From an uncultured Myxococcales bacterium (GTDB lineage: Bacteria > Myxococcota_A > UBA9042 > DTJE01): a stretch of DNA of 64,000 nt. Positions within the stretch are counted from its first letter, which is position 1; every line of letters begins with the position of its first letter. Shown here piece by piece: positions 42,693-52,047 of the stretch. Made by a program: the position numbers and the translations under genes. Below the pieces are notes generated by a model. That model saw nothing but the letters and a program-made list of their open reading frames with translations, made no database searches and was not told where the DNA came from. The stretch covers positions 1-64,000 of the forward strand of contig CAIOFV010000076.1 in the NCBI GenBank assembly GCA_903857665.1, in the 5' to 3' direction.

Positions 42693-45380
42693 ATGCGGCG
42701 ATGGACGATCCTGGCGGCGGCCCTGTCGGCCGGCCTTGCGATGGCGTGCGGAGGCTCCTCGGCCCACAAGGATTCCGGGACCGACACGGGTATCGACGTG
42801 CCTTCTCCCACCGAGGACGTCGTGGCGGACACGGCCACGGATTCGCTCCCGGATACCCCCCCGGTGGAAACGGTTTCGGAGGACGTCCCCGAGGACGTTT
42901 CCCCGACCGACACCGACGAGGACGTGCCCTCCGGCCCGCTGATCCCGAAGGAGGAGGGCGACACCCTGACCGTGTCGAACGGCGTCGTGACGCTGGTGTT
43001 CGACCTGGTCAAGGGCACCTTCAACCTGGGTGTGGTCCCCGGCCAGGATGGCCTGATCAACGCGCATTCGGAAGCCGTCCTGACGGTCCAGGGCGCCGAC
43101 ACCATCATCGCGTCGTCGGACCCGGGCCCGCGCATCCAGTACCAGACCGTGTTCGCACCCGACGAACTGGGCGAGGCCGTGGTCATCCGTTTCGACGCCG
43201 TTCCCACCAACAAGATCGGCGGCGTGGCGACCTACATCGCGCTGCACAAGGATACGCCCGCCGTGCTGTTCCGGACCATCGTGGCGATGCCGTTCTCGCA
43301 GGACGTGGGGGTCCAGGAAATCCGGCCGGTCGTCGCCGAGTTCGAGGACGGCGCCGCGCTGCACCTCGGGCCGGGCACCCGGGACGCGGTGCTGATCGAC
43401 AACGGCAGCGAAATCCTGCTGGACTTCAAGGCCGACGCGCAACTGGTCGGCGAGAACCCGGGCGGCACGGTCGGCCCCGGCCTGGCGTCGAACTGGAGCG
43501 CCGTCATGTGCACGGCGGCCAAATCCTGCGCCGTCGCCGGCTTCGTGACCACCAACAAGGCGATCGGCCTGGTGTCCACGGACCAGCGGGCCGGCAACGC
43601 CCTGGTCATCGGCGGCGAAGAGGCCCTCTCGATCTTCTCGATCCGCAGCCGCTTCACGCCCTACGCGGCCCTCGACGCGGGCCGCACGCAGTCCTCCGAC
43701 GTCGCCTACCTGGACCTGACCGGCAGTTCCTACGAGGGGCTGAAGCGCTTCGGGCGCGCGATCGCCACCTACAACAAGCGGCAGCCCCCGGCCGTCCCGC
43801 CGGCGTCGTGGAATTCCTGGGGAGGCGGCGGCGGGTCGGGCGGCCAGGGCCAGGACATCGACGAAACCTTCCTGCTCCAGAACCTGGCTGCCGCCACCAC
43901 GGACTTCCTCCCTTACGGGATGGACTACTTCCTGATCGACGACGGGTGGCAGAAGGACGACGGCACCTGGACCACCGACCCGGCCAAGTTCCCGAAGCAC
44001 GGCTCCCAGGACGGCATGGCCTGGATGGCGGACCAGATCAAGGCGGCGGGCTTCCTCCCCGGCATGTGGGCGGCGCCGTTCCGGGTCAGCAAGGACTGGC
44101 CCATCGCCACGCAGCACCCCGACTGGCTGCTGACGCTGGACGAGTTCGGCACGATGGCCCTGGGCGCCAATTCCAACTACCGGATGCTGGACCCGTCAAA
44201 CACCGAGGTCCAGGCCTACCTGCGCGAGATCTACACGCGCATCACGCACGACTGGGGCTACCGGATGTTGAAGCTGGACTTCAGCGTGTACGCGATGTTC
44301 GGGACCAACTACGCGGTCCAGGGCAAGAGCGGCCTGGCCCTCTACAAGGAGGGCCTCCAGGTCATCCGGGACGCCATCGGCCCCGACGTGATCCTGATGA
44401 TCGTGTCCGGCACCGGCGTCAACTACGGCATCGCCGACGCGCAGCGCGTGACGCTGGACAACATGCCGCGGTGGGGCGCGACCATGTCGCCGTTCGACCA
44501 GGGCATCAAGTCGACGGTGCTGACGGCCTCCCACCGGTACTGGATGGGCAACACCGTCTGGTCCAACAACCCCGACCTGATCTTCTTCCGGGATACCCAG
44601 GGCCTGACCTGGGACGAGGCGCACGCGTTCGCGCTGTTCTCGTCGGTGTTCAGCGGCATCGTCAAGCTGGGCGAATCCTTCACATACATGCAGGCGCATC
44701 CCGAGGCGCTGTCGCTGGTCCAGCGCATGGTGCCGCCGCTGCCCGCGTTCCCCGAGCCGCTGGACATGTTCCAGAAGCGCTGGCCGGAACTGTGGCGCGT
44801 GCCGATGGCGGACCTGGGCGGAAACTACGACGTGTTCGGCCTGTTCCACTGGGGCGAAAACCGCGACGTCCCCACCCAGACGGACCTCGACGAATCGTTG
44901 CGCACGCTGAAGATCCCGGCCCCGGCGGATGCCCCGACCGCGACCCGGGCGCTGCTCGACCTGGAACAGGGCGTCGTGCTGGCCGATGCCGACGACAAGG
45001 CGCTGCGGCAGGGCGACGTCGATGTGCAGATGTCGCCGCGGACCGCGCGACTGGTCCTGTCGCGGGTGGTGGCAGGCCTGGGCACCATTGGGCCGGTCTT
45101 CCTGGGCACCGACCGCCACCTGATGGGCGGCGCCGGGGTGCTGACCGAGTCGGCCGGCGGCACCAGCGCCACCAAGATCGCGTTCACCAAGGCGATCCCG
45201 GGCCGCGTGACGAAGGTGTACTTCCTGGTGGCGAAGGGTGCCGGCATCGACGTGGTGCCGACGGACGCGACGGACGTCACCCAGACCACGACCCCGCACG
45301 CCGACGCCGACCTGGTGACGGTGACGCTGACCACCACCGCGACGTACTCCACGGTCACCGCGACGTACCGGGCGCAGTAG
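42693..45380 (+). CDS. Alpha-galactosidase-like (GH36/GH27 clan) lipoprotein
   Basis: This 895-residue exported enzyme has a signal peptide ending GLAMACGG (lipobox), then about 65 residues of Asp/Pro/Val linker (DVPSPTEDVVADT, EDVPEDVSPTDTDEDVP). The N-terminal beta-sandwich leads into the TIM barrel at ASWNSWGGGGGSGGQG. Melibiase features are FLIDDGWQKDDGTW, MADQIKAAGFLPGMWAAPF, YRMLKLDFSVYA (likely nucleophile Asp529) and GIADAQRVTLD (candidate acid/base). A C-terminal beta domain follows. It probably removes alpha-galactosyl or related residues from polysaccharides at the cell surface. Start chosen at 42693 because GGGAGG lies 6 bases upstream. Confidence 0.87.
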   Translation: MRRWTILAAALSAGLAMACGGSSAHKDSGTDTGIDVPSPTEDVVADTATDSLPDTPPVETVSEDVPEDVSPTDTDEDVPSGPLIPKEEGDTLTVSNGVVTLVFDLVKGTFNLGVVPGQDGLINAHSEAVLTVQGADTIIASSDPGPRIQYQTVFAPDELGEAVVIRFDAVPTNKIGGVATYIALHKDTPAVLFRTIVAMPFSQDVGVQEIRPVVAEFEDGAALHLGPGTRDAVLIDNGSEILLDFKADAQLVGENPGGTVGPGLASNWSAVMCTAAKSCAVAGFVTTNKAIGLVSTDQRAGNALVIGGEEALSIFSIRSRFTPYAALDAGRTQSSDVAYLDLTGSSYEGLKRFGRAIATYNKRQPPAVPPASWNSWGGGGGSGGQGQDIDETFLLQNLAAATTDFLPYGMDYFLIDDGWQKDDGTWTTDPAKFPKHGSQDGMAWMADQIKAAGFLPGMWAAPFRVSKDWPIATQHPDWLLTLDEFGTMALGANSNYRMLDPSNTEVQAYLREIYTRITHDWGYRMLKLDFSVYAMFGTNYAVQGKSGLALYKEGLQVIRDAIGPDVILMIVSGTGVNYGIADAQRVTLDNMPRWGATMSPFDQGIKSTVLTASHRYWMGNTVWSNNPDLIFFRDTQGLTWDEAHAFALFSSVFSGIVKLGESFTYMQAHPEALSLVQRMVPPLPAFPEPLDMFQKRWPELWRVPMADLGGNYDVFGLFHWGENRDVPTQTDLDESLRTLKIPAPADAPTATRALLDLEQGVVLADADDKALRQGDVDVQMSPRTARLVLSRVVAGLGTIGPVFLGTDRHLMGGAGVLTESAGGTSATKIAFTKAIPGRVTKVYFLVAKGAGIDVVPTDATDVTQTTTPHADADLVTVTLTTTATYSTVTATYRAQ

Positions 45381-45557
45381 TTCCCCCTCGGTTGCGGCCC
45401 GGATCGAACGATTCCCGTGGTCTGTTTCCGAGTCAACGATGGCGGCTCGGCGCCTCGCTGATCGACACCTTCCAGCCATGCCCTGGCGATCCCTCACACG
45501 GTCGGACTTCGGGAGGCTGCGACCCGGCAGGGCACGGCGACGACGGAGGCGACGGGG

Positions 45558-47273
45558 CTACGCCAGGGAGGCGGAACGACGCGTCCGGCGCCACCGCAGC
45601 GCCAGCACGCCCGCACCCGCAAGCAGGAGCGCCAGCACGGTCACCAGCGACACCACGCTGGCGGCGTTCTCCAGCATCGTGCCGGCGTACCGGACCGAGA
45701 CGTCGTGCCGACCGCCTTGGATCGGGACTTCAATAATGCCGTCGGCGTCCGGCCGGATCTCGACCGGATCGCCATCGACCGTGGCGACCCATCCCGGATG
45801 GAAGAACGCGGACACCACCACCATGTCGGGCCCGGAAGCCTCCACCGCGATCGTGTACGTCACGCCGTCGCGGTTCGTGTCCAGGATGCGCCCCCGGTTC
45901 GCGGCAAGCCGGGCGTCCGCGACGCGGCGCGGCGGGTCCCGGGGCACGGTCCGCGGCGTGTACTCGTCGAAGGACGTGATTTCCTTGTTTTCCAGGAAAT
46001 ACGCAAGCGTCAGGTGATCCGGGTCGATCGGCTGGGGCTGGAACGACCGGATGCCCGGCAGCCCCTGAAACACCAGCAGGGCCAGGATCGCCGCCGCCGC
46101 CAGCGCCGCGCGCAGGCCTCGCACCGCGGGGACCGCCGCCAGCCAGGCCGACCCCACGACCGCCGCGACCAGCGACACGACCATCAGGAAACGCCAGGGG
46201 AACTGCAGGAACGGCAGCAGCGGCACGACCGGCCATACCGCCGAAGACCCCGACGTGATCAGGCACGCCGCGACCAGGCCCACCGCGGCAAAGAACGCCA
46301 GCATCCCCCGGCTCTTCAGCCGGCCCAACACGGCCAGCACGCCGGCCGCAAGCACGCCCAGCACGCCGGGCAGGCCTACCGTCAGCAGGGGCTCGCCGTC
46401 CCCCCCGAACGTCTGCACGATCCGGCGCGCCGGCAGGAAGTGCTTGTTGAAGTCGAACCACCCGGCCAGGTTCCGGTCCAGCGTCACCAGGCCCTTTTCG
46501 AAAAAGGCCGGCATCCAGGCCCCGACGCTGCTGAGCAGGGCCGCGGCCAACGAGCCGAACGCCGCCAGCGCCCGCGGGCGCGCCGCCGGCCGGATCGCCC
46601 ATTCGAACACCACGTACGCCCCCAGGATCGCCGTGAACAGCAACGCCGAGATGTTGTGCGTGGCGACCAGCAGCCCCTGGGACGCCGTGGCCCCCAGCCA
46701 GGCCAGGGCCGATCCGCGCGACAGGAAGCGGTGCAGCAGGTACAGCGACATCGGGAACATCGCGCACGCGGCGTATTCCGCCAGGGCCCCCCGCCAGTAC
46801 AGGTTCGCGAAATGGTACGGCGCCAGGGTGTACGCGGCCGCGGCCAGCAGGCCCGCAGCCGCGCCCCAGCGATCCCGCACGAACAGGTACAGGAACACCT
46901 GCTGCAGGAAGGTCAGCCCCAGCAGCAGCGCCGCGTACGAAGCCGTTTCGGACAGGCCTGCGAGGTGGAACCCCTCGGCCAGCAGGTACGTCACCGGCGG
47001 GTAGAAGTTGAAGAACGGGTACCCGTAGCCCTGGTACATGATCGGGCACCAGCGGATCGTGTCCTGCCCGTCCGCGAACATCCGGTCCAGCGCGAACAGG
47101 CGCAGGATGTACCAGTCCCGCTCGTGGCTGGCGTACCAGCCCCCGCTGGCCAGCAATGGCCACACGACGAAGATCGCCAGGCCGGCCATGATGCCGAAAT
47201 GAACCAGGGTTTCCCATGACCTTGCAGGAATCTGGGACGGGCTCGCCAGGGGGGGCAGAACGGCATCGGACAT
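45558..47273 (-). CDS. Polytopic membrane protein, PTPS-related / GT-C-like
   Basis: This 571-residue integral membrane protein has about 11-12 hydrophobic segments followed by a C-terminal periplasmic beta domain (VTYTIAVEASGPDMVVVSAFF, HPGWVATVDGDPVEIRPDADG) and a last helix. YASHERDWYILRLFALDRM and YQGYGYPFFNFYPPVTYLLAEGF match the 6-pyruvoyl-tetrahydropterin-synthase-related membrane family and YfhO-like proteins. These are thought to act on lipid-linked sugars, but no activity is established here. It is the last gene of the minus-strand run, 36 bases after aspS. A 177-base gap separates it from the galactosidase gene. Confidence 0.8.
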   Translation of the reverse strand: MSDAVLPPLASPSQIPARSWETLVHFGIMAGLAIFVVWPLLASGGWYASHERDWYILRLFALDRMFADGQDTIRWCPIMYQGYGYPFFNFYPPVTYLLAEGFHLAGLSETASYAALLLGLTFLQQVFLYLFVRDRWGAAAGLLAAAAYTLAPYHFANLYWRGALAEYAACAMFPMSLYLLHRFLSRGSALAWLGATASQGLLVATHNISALLFTAILGAYVVFEWAIRPAARPRALAAFGSLAAALLSSVGAWMPAFFEKGLVTLDRNLAGWFDFNKHFLPARRIVQTFGGDGEPLLTVGLPGVLGVLAAGVLAVLGRLKSRGMLAFFAAVGLVAACLITSGSSAVWPVVPLLPFLQFPWRFLMVVSLVAAVVGSAWLAAVPAVRGLRAALAAAAILALLVFQGLPGIRSFQPQPIDPDHLTLAYFLENKEITSFDEYTPRTVPRDPPRRVADARLAANRGRILDTNRDGVTYTIAVEASGPDMVVVSAFFHPGWVATVDGDPVEIRPDADGIIEVPIQGGRHDVSVRYAGTMLENAASVVSLVTVLALLLAGAGVLALRWRRTRRSASLA

Positions 47274-47309
47274 CGGCGTCTCCCGGTTCCGGGAACCCCG
47301 AACGATCGC

Positions 47310-49070
47310 CTACTTGATCTCCAGGTGCAGCTCGCGCAACTGAGCGGTATCGACCTCGGAAGGCGACGCGGTCATCAGGTCCGTGGCGCTGGTGGTCTTC
47401 GGGAACGCGATGACGTCGCGGATCGACGACGCGCCCGCCAGCAGCATGATCAGCCGGTCCAGCCCCAGCGCGATGCCGCCGTGCGGCGGGGCGCCGTATT
47501 CGAAGGCGTCCAGCAGGAACCCGAACTTTGTCCGCGCCGACTCCTCGCTGAGGCCCAGGGCCTTGAACACCCGCGCCTGCACGTCGCGGCGATGGATCCG
47601 GATGGAGCCCCCGCCCAACTCGGTGCCGTTGAGGATGACGTCGTAGGCCCGCGCCCGCATCTTCAGCGGCTCGGTTTCCAGCAGGTCCAGATCCTCGGGC
47701 ACGCAGGACGTGAAGGGATGGTGCACCGCGGTCGGGCGCTGGCCGATCGCATCCCACTCGAACATCGGGAATTCCGTGACCCACAGGAAGGACCACTTCG
47801 TCGGATCCCGCAGGCCCAGGCGATCGCCCACCTTCAGGCGCACCGCGCCCAGGGCCTGGCGGGCGGGGCCCGCGTCGTCCGCCACCACCAGCAGCAGGTC
47901 GCCCGTGCCGGCGCCCGTCCTCGTCGCGATCGCGGCCTTCTCGTCGGCCGTCAGGAACTTCGCGGCGGATCCGGTCCACTCCTCGGCGCCGATCTTGAAC
48001 CAGGCCAGGCCCTTCGCGCCGTTGTCCGTGGCAACCTTGCTGAGGCCGTCCAGGTCCTTGCGGCTCCAGGACTCGGCGTCCGGCACCTTCAACGCCGTCA
48101 CGACGCCGTTGCGCGCCGCCACGTCCGCGAACACCTTGAACCCCGACGCCGCGACGGCATCGGTGATCGTCACCATCGGCATCCCGAACCGCAGGTCCGG
48201 CTTGTCGCACCCGTACGTTTCCATCGCTTCGGCGTAGGGCATCCGGGGGAACGGTCTCGGCAGGTCGATGTCGAACACGCCCTTCCAGATCGTCGCCAGC
48301 ATGCCCTCGATCAGGTCGTACAGCAGCTCGGGCGTCGCGAAAGACACCTCCATGTCGATCTGCGTGAACTCCAACTGGCGGTCCGCCCGCAAGTCCTCGT
48401 CGCGGAAGCAGCGCGCGATCTGGTAGTACTTGTCGAAGCCCGCCACCATCAGGATCTGCTTGAACGTCTGGGGGGACTGCGGCAGGGCGTAGAACATGCC
48501 GGGGTGGACCCGCGACGGCACCAGGAAGTCCCGGGCGCCTTCCGGGGTGGACTTGCACAGGATCGGCGTTTCGATTTCCAGGAAGCCCTGATCGTCCAGG
48601 TAGTCGCGCGTCAGGCGGCACACCTTCGACCGCAGCGCGAAGTTCCGGGCCAGCACGGGCCGCCGCAGGTCCAGGTACCGGTAGGTCAGGCGCGTCACTT
48701 CGGAAGCGTCCACGTCGTCCACGATCGGGAACGGCACGGGCTTGGACGCGTTCAGCACCTCGACGGCCACCACCTCGACCTCGACCGCGCCGGTCGGCAG
48801 GTTCGGGTTCCGGTTGGATCCGCGGTCCACCACGCGCCCCTCGATCCGCAGCACGGATTCCGGCTTGACGGACGCGGCGATCGCGAACGCCTCGGGAGTC
48901 ACGGCCTGGTCGGCCTTGACCTGCGTCAGGCCGTACCGGTCGCGCAGGTTGATGAAGACGCAACCGCCATGATCCCGCACGCTGGCGGCCCAGCCCGTCA
49001 GGACCACGTCCTTCCCTGCGTCCTCGATGCGGAGGTCCCCGCAGGTGTGCGTCCGTCGCGATTCGGCCAT
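47310..49070 (-). CDS. aspS: Aspartyl-tRNA synthetase
   Basis: This 586-residue class II synthetase has an N-terminal OB fold for the anticodon (VVLTGWAASVRDHGGCVFINLRD). Motif 1 region is YLDLRRPVLARNF, and motif 2 is FRDEDLRADRQLEFTQIDMEVSF. The bacterial GAD insertion domain lies at about residues 290-420. Motif 3 is GIALGLDRLIMLLAGASSIRDVIAFPK. Length is typical of the bacterial enzyme. The ATG at 49070 has AAGGAGG just upstream. It follows the ribosomal-protein run on the same strand. Confidence 0.97.
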   Translation of the reverse strand: MAESRRTHTCGDLRIEDAGKDVVLTGWAASVRDHGGCVFINLRDRYGLTQVKADQAVTPEAFAIAASVKPESVLRIEGRVVDRGSNRNPNLPTGAVEVEVVAVEVLNASKPVPFPIVDDVDASEVTRLTYRYLDLRRPVLARNFALRSKVCRLTRDYLDDQGFLEIETPILCKSTPEGARDFLVPSRVHPGMFYALPQSPQTFKQILMVAGFDKYYQIARCFRDEDLRADRQLEFTQIDMEVSFATPELLYDLIEGMLATIWKGVFDIDLPRPFPRMPYAEAMETYGCDKPDLRFGMPMVTITDAVAASGFKVFADVAARNGVVTALKVPDAESWSRKDLDGLSKVATDNGAKGLAWFKIGAEEWTGSAAKFLTADEKAAIATRTGAGTGDLLLVVADDAGPARQALGAVRLKVGDRLGLRDPTKWSFLWVTEFPMFEWDAIGQRPTAVHHPFTSCVPEDLDLLETEPLKMRARAYDVILNGTELGGGSIRIHRRDVQARVFKALGLSEESARTKFGFLLDAFEYGAPPHGGIALGLDRLIMLLAGASSIRDVIAFPKTTSATDLMTASPSEVDTAQLRELHLEIK

Positions 49071-49123
49071 GTGTTTCCTCCTTCAGGGGGCGCCCTCGGG
49101 GGGCCGTCCCGGTAGTGGGCCTC

Positions 49124-49957
49124 TTACTCGAGAGGCGCGCAGATGATCTGGAAGGAATCGATCAGGTTGCCCGACGCGCCGCGCATGCCGACCATCACGT
49201 AACCCTTCGGGCATACTTCGTTGAACTCGGCCCCGCCCGGGCCGCCGATCTGGCTGCCGTAGCGCTTGTTCGCGCCGACGCGGACCTTCGACCCGGTCTG
49301 GGCTGCCGCGGCACCGCCGCCGCCTTCCTCGGCCGCTCTCCGCACGATGTCATCCACGGTCAGGTTCATCAGGCGGTCGCTGTTCTTGGCGTGGTCCGCT
49401 TCCACGGCGTAGCCCGCAGTGTCGGCATACTTCGCCGCACCGGCCGAACCGGACTTGCCGATCTGCGGCGCCACGCTCGGGGCGGCGCTGGGGGCCGTGC
49501 CGGGAGCACGCTGCGCCCCGGCGGTCAGGACGGGCGGCCGGACATCCGCGGGGATGAACGGCTCACGCACCAGTTCGCCGACGCCCTTGACGTCCACGCC
49601 CAGCACCATCCTGTCCAGGTCCGAACGGGCCGGGAGGGGCTTCGCGGTCCCCAGATGCACCGTGTAGATCCCGCGATCCACGGCGACCCACATCATTTCG
49701 GACCACACCGGCTTCTTCGCCTTCAGCCCGGCATACAGTTTGAACGTCACCGGAAAGATGCCGCTGATGGGCTTTCCGCCCTCATCGACCAACTTGCCCT
49801 TGTAGGCCTGGACTCCCGGCTCCGGCACCCCTTCCATGCCACCGGGGACCCGGGGCGCCGGGGAACCGGCCCAGGCCGACGCCGCGACGAGGGGCATCAC
49901 CAGGACCAGCACGTACCTTGCCCACGTCCGACCGACGTTCGACCCACGCAGCAACAT
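49124..49957 (-). CDS. Secreted protein of unknown function
   Basis: This 277-residue exported protein has a signal peptide around YVLVLVMPLVAASAWAGS. Two ATGs lie close together; GAGGAGG is only 1 base from the first (49963) and 7 bases from the second (49957), so the second is chosen. The mature N-terminal domain (PISGIFPVTFKLYAG, WVAVDRGIYTVHLGTA) is a beta-rich domain common in delta-proteobacterial surface proteins. A Pro/Ala linker and an Ala/Gly stretch (AKYADTAGYAVEADHAKNSD) resembling trimeric fibre stalks follow. The end has VCPKGYVMVGMRGASGNLID with two Cys. Possibly a fibre- or adhesin-like protein. Confidence 0.72.
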   Translation of the reverse strand: MLLRGSNVGRTWARYVLVLVMPLVAASAWAGSPAPRVPGGMEGVPEPGVQAYKGKLVDEGGKPISGIFPVTFKLYAGLKAKKPVWSEMMWVAVDRGIYTVHLGTAKPLPARSDLDRMVLGVDVKGVGELVREPFIPADVRPPVLTAGAQRAPGTAPSAAPSVAPQIGKSGSAGAAKYADTAGYAVEADHAKNSDRLMNLTVDDIVRRAAEEGGGGAAAAQTGSKVRVGANKRYGSQIGGPGGAEFNEVCPKGYVMVGMRGASGNLIDSFQIICAPLE

Positions 49958-50007
49958 CCGCATACCTCCTCGCACCCTCGGGCCTGTCGACAGGCTCCGT
50001 GCCGGGG

Positions 50008-50529
50008 TCATGCCCCGCGGCCCAACGCGTCCATGTCCACGTCGATCCCCCCGGAAAGGGGCATCGACGGGCCGCGGACCGCCAGGCAGGCGCAGAGTAT
50101 ATCATGCAGCATGCGCCGGCGAGGGCTGACGAGCGCCCACGCCGGGCCGATTCCCGCAGCCGCCGCCAGCACCAGCGCGAGCACCGCCCGCACCAGCGAA
50201 CGGAACAGCCCGACGCGTCGGCCCGACGTCGTGATCACCCGGATCCCCAGCAGGCGCGCCGCCGGCGCCCCGCCGAGGGCCGCGGTCCACAGGGTCTCCC
50301 ACAGCAGGAACACCACGGCGAAGGCCACCGGGAACACCAGCACGGCGTCGGGTCGCAGGTGCACGAGGTCCACGGCGTAGTCGAACACGTTCCAGTACCG
50401 CGGAGGCAGGTCGGGCGGGTGCCGGTCGAACCACGCCCACGTGGCCCCGGCGGCGAGGGCCGACACGGGGGCCAGGTCCAGCACGCCCGCGACGACGCGC
50501 AGGCCCAGGGACGCTACACGGACCTGCAT
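50008..50529 (-). CDS. RDD family membrane protein
   Basis: This 173-residue membrane protein has about three hydrophobic helices. The RDD-type N-terminal signature is degenerate (LRVVAGVLDLAPVSALAAG), with the Arg and Asp retained. The third conserved region has GGAPAARLLGIRVITTSG and LFRSLVRAVL, then PRRRMLHDILCACLAV near the end, all typical of the family. Function is unknown; some members affect Na+/H+ exchange. It starts 3 bases after the rsmE stop, suggesting coupling. Confidence 0.85.
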   Translation of the reverse strand: MQVRVASLGLRVVAGVLDLAPVSALAAGATWAWFDRHPPDLPPRYWNVFDYAVDLVHLRPDAVLVFPVAFAVVFLLWETLWTAALGGAPAARLLGIRVITTSGRRVGLFRSLVRAVLALVLAAAAGIGPAWALVSPRRRMLHDILCACLAVRGPSMPLSGGIDVDMDALGRGA

Positions 50530-50532
50530 GGC

Positions 50533-51312
50533 CTACCTCATGTCCCCGGCCACGGCCTGCGCGACGATCACCGCGGCCATGGCCGCCGTTTCGGCCCGCA
50601 GCACCCGGGGCCCCAGCCCTGCCGGGACGAAGCGCGCGGACGCCAGCAAGGCCCGCTCGCGGGCCGCGAAGGACCCCTCCGGGCCGACGGCCAGCACCGC
50701 CCCTGCCGGGCATGGCGCCCCGGTCGCCAGGAGGGTCGCCAGGGACGGCGTCCCGGGCGCCTCGTCCAGTACGAACCTCGGCAGGTCCGCATCGATTCCC
50801 GATGCGGCGAGCCCCGGGAGGGATTCGACCGCGAGATCGATCGACCCGAACAGATCCACCCGTGGCGGGGCCGCACGTCCCGCCTGCCGCGCGGCCTCGG
50901 CCGCGACCTTCCGGGCCCGTTCGGCCCGGCGCCCGATGTCCGGCCCCACCGGCCTGGGCACCGAACGATCGCACACGGCCAGCAGCACCGCCGCCACGCC
51001 CGCCTCGGTGGCCTTCTGCACGGCCCAGTCGGTCCGGTCGCCCTTCAGCAACCCCAGCACCAGCACCCAGCGGGCGGACTCGCGCACCGCCCGATCGGCA
51101 TCCGACGGCCTGCACACCTCCAGGAACGGTCCGCCCTCGCCGGCTGACAGGACTGCGGACCAGGCCACCCCGTCGCCATCGACGACGGTGACTTCCTCAC
51201 CGGCCTTCAGCCGCAAGACGGACCGGAGATGGTGGAGGATATCGGCGGGAGGTACGACGGCCCCGCCGGGCCGCAGGGCCCGGTCGGGGACGAGTACGCG
51301 GGGGGGCGTCAC
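50533..51312 (-). CDS. rsmE: 16S rRNA m3U1498 methyltransferase RsmE
   Basis: This 259-residue SPOUT-class methyltransferase has an N-terminal PUA-like domain (HHLRSVLRLKAGEEVTVVDG). The trefoil-knot domain carries GLLKGDRTDWAVQKATEAG, AVGPEGSFAARERALL and LGPRVLRAETAAMAA, which bind S-adenosylmethionine. The start is a GTG whose bases overlap the rplI stop (GTGA). That placement after rplI ties rRNA modification to ribosomal protein synthesis. Confidence 0.95.
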   Translation of the reverse strand: MTPPRVLVPDRALRPGGAVVPPADILHHLRSVLRLKAGEEVTVVDGDGVAWSAVLSAGEGGPFLEVCRPSDADRAVRESARWVLVLGLLKGDRTDWAVQKATEAGVAAVLLAVCDRSVPRPVGPDIGRRAERARKVAAEAARQAGRAAPPRVDLFGSIDLAVESLPGLAASGIDADLPRFVLDEAPGTPSLATLLATGAPCPAGAVLAVGPEGSFAARERALLASARFVPAGLGPRVLRAETAAMAAVIVAQAVAGDMR

Positions 51313-51752
51313 TTCGCGACGACCCAGACCTTGACCTTCGCCACGACTTCCGCGGCGAGCTTCACGTCGACCGTGTACACACCGAGGTGCTTGATCGGGG
51401 AATCGAGGACGATCTTCTTGTGATCGACCACGATGCCCTCTTCGGCCAGCGCGTCGGCGATGTCACGGATGGTGACGGACCCGAACAGTTTGTCTTCCTC
51501 ACCGGCTTCGCGGGCGATCTTGCACGCGACGTCCTCGAGCCGCCCCTTGAGGCCCTCGGCGTCCTGGCGGGTCTTGGCGATCTTGTCCGCCACGATCCGC
51601 TTCTGGTGCTCGATCTGGTTGATGGACCGCGCCGTCGCCGGCAGGGCCAATCCCCGGGGGATGAGGTAGTTCCGGCCGAAGCCGTCAGCGACCTCCAGGA
51701 CCGTACCGGCCTTGCCGACCTGTTCGACGTCCTGGCTCAGGATGATCTTCAT
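51309..51752 (-). CDS. rplI: 50S ribosomal protein L9
   Basis: This 147-residue L9 has the family N-terminal domain (MKIILSQDVEQVGKAGTVLEVADGFGRNYLIPRGLA, given here as positions 1-36) containing the GFGRNYLIPRG signature. A long central helix and a C-terminal domain (LFGSVTIRDIADAL) follow. It is followed by rsmE with a 4-base overlap and preceded by rpsR (19 bases). Confidence 0.98.
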   Translation of the reverse strand: MKIILSQDVEQVGKAGTVLEVADGFGRNYLIPRGLALPATARSINQIEHQKRIVADKIAKTRQDAEGLKGRLEDVACKIAREAGEEDKLFGSVTIRDIADALAEEGIVVDHKKIVLDSPIKHLGVYTVDVKLAAEVVAKVKVWVVAK

Positions 51753-51771
51753 TGCTCCACCTCCTCCCGCA

Positions 51772-52044
51772 TCAGGCCGCAGCGCCGGTGGCGGCGTACG
51801 GCATCAGGGCGATGTGGCGCGCCCGCTTGATCGCCAGGGCAACCTGCCGCTGATGACGGGCGCAAACGCCCGAAATGCGGCGCGGCACGATCTTGCCGCG
51901 CTCGGTCACCAGTCGCTTCAGGGCCGCCGGGTTCTTGTAATCGATCCGCGCGTTCTTGTCCGCGCAGAAGGGGCACACCTTCCGGCGCGGCGGTCCGCGA
52001 CGCTTCTTCTTGTCCGTTCCCTTGTCGGGGCGAGTGCTGCGCAT
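51772..52044 (-). CDS. rpsR: 30S ribosomal protein S18
   Basis: This 90-residue protein has a basic N-terminus ([12 protein letters not shown]), the [16 protein letters not shown] motif and the core [20 protein letters not shown]. It retains paired cysteines (CPFC and a later VCARH), marking the zinc-binding-type version found in many bacteria. It starts 3 bases after rpsF, its binding partner. Confidence 0.98.
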   Translation of the reverse strand: MRSTRPDKGTDKKKRRGPPRRKVCPFCADKNARIDYKNPAALKRLVTERGKIVPRRISGVCARHQRQVALAIKRARHIALMPYAATGAAA

Positions 52045-52047
52045 GGC

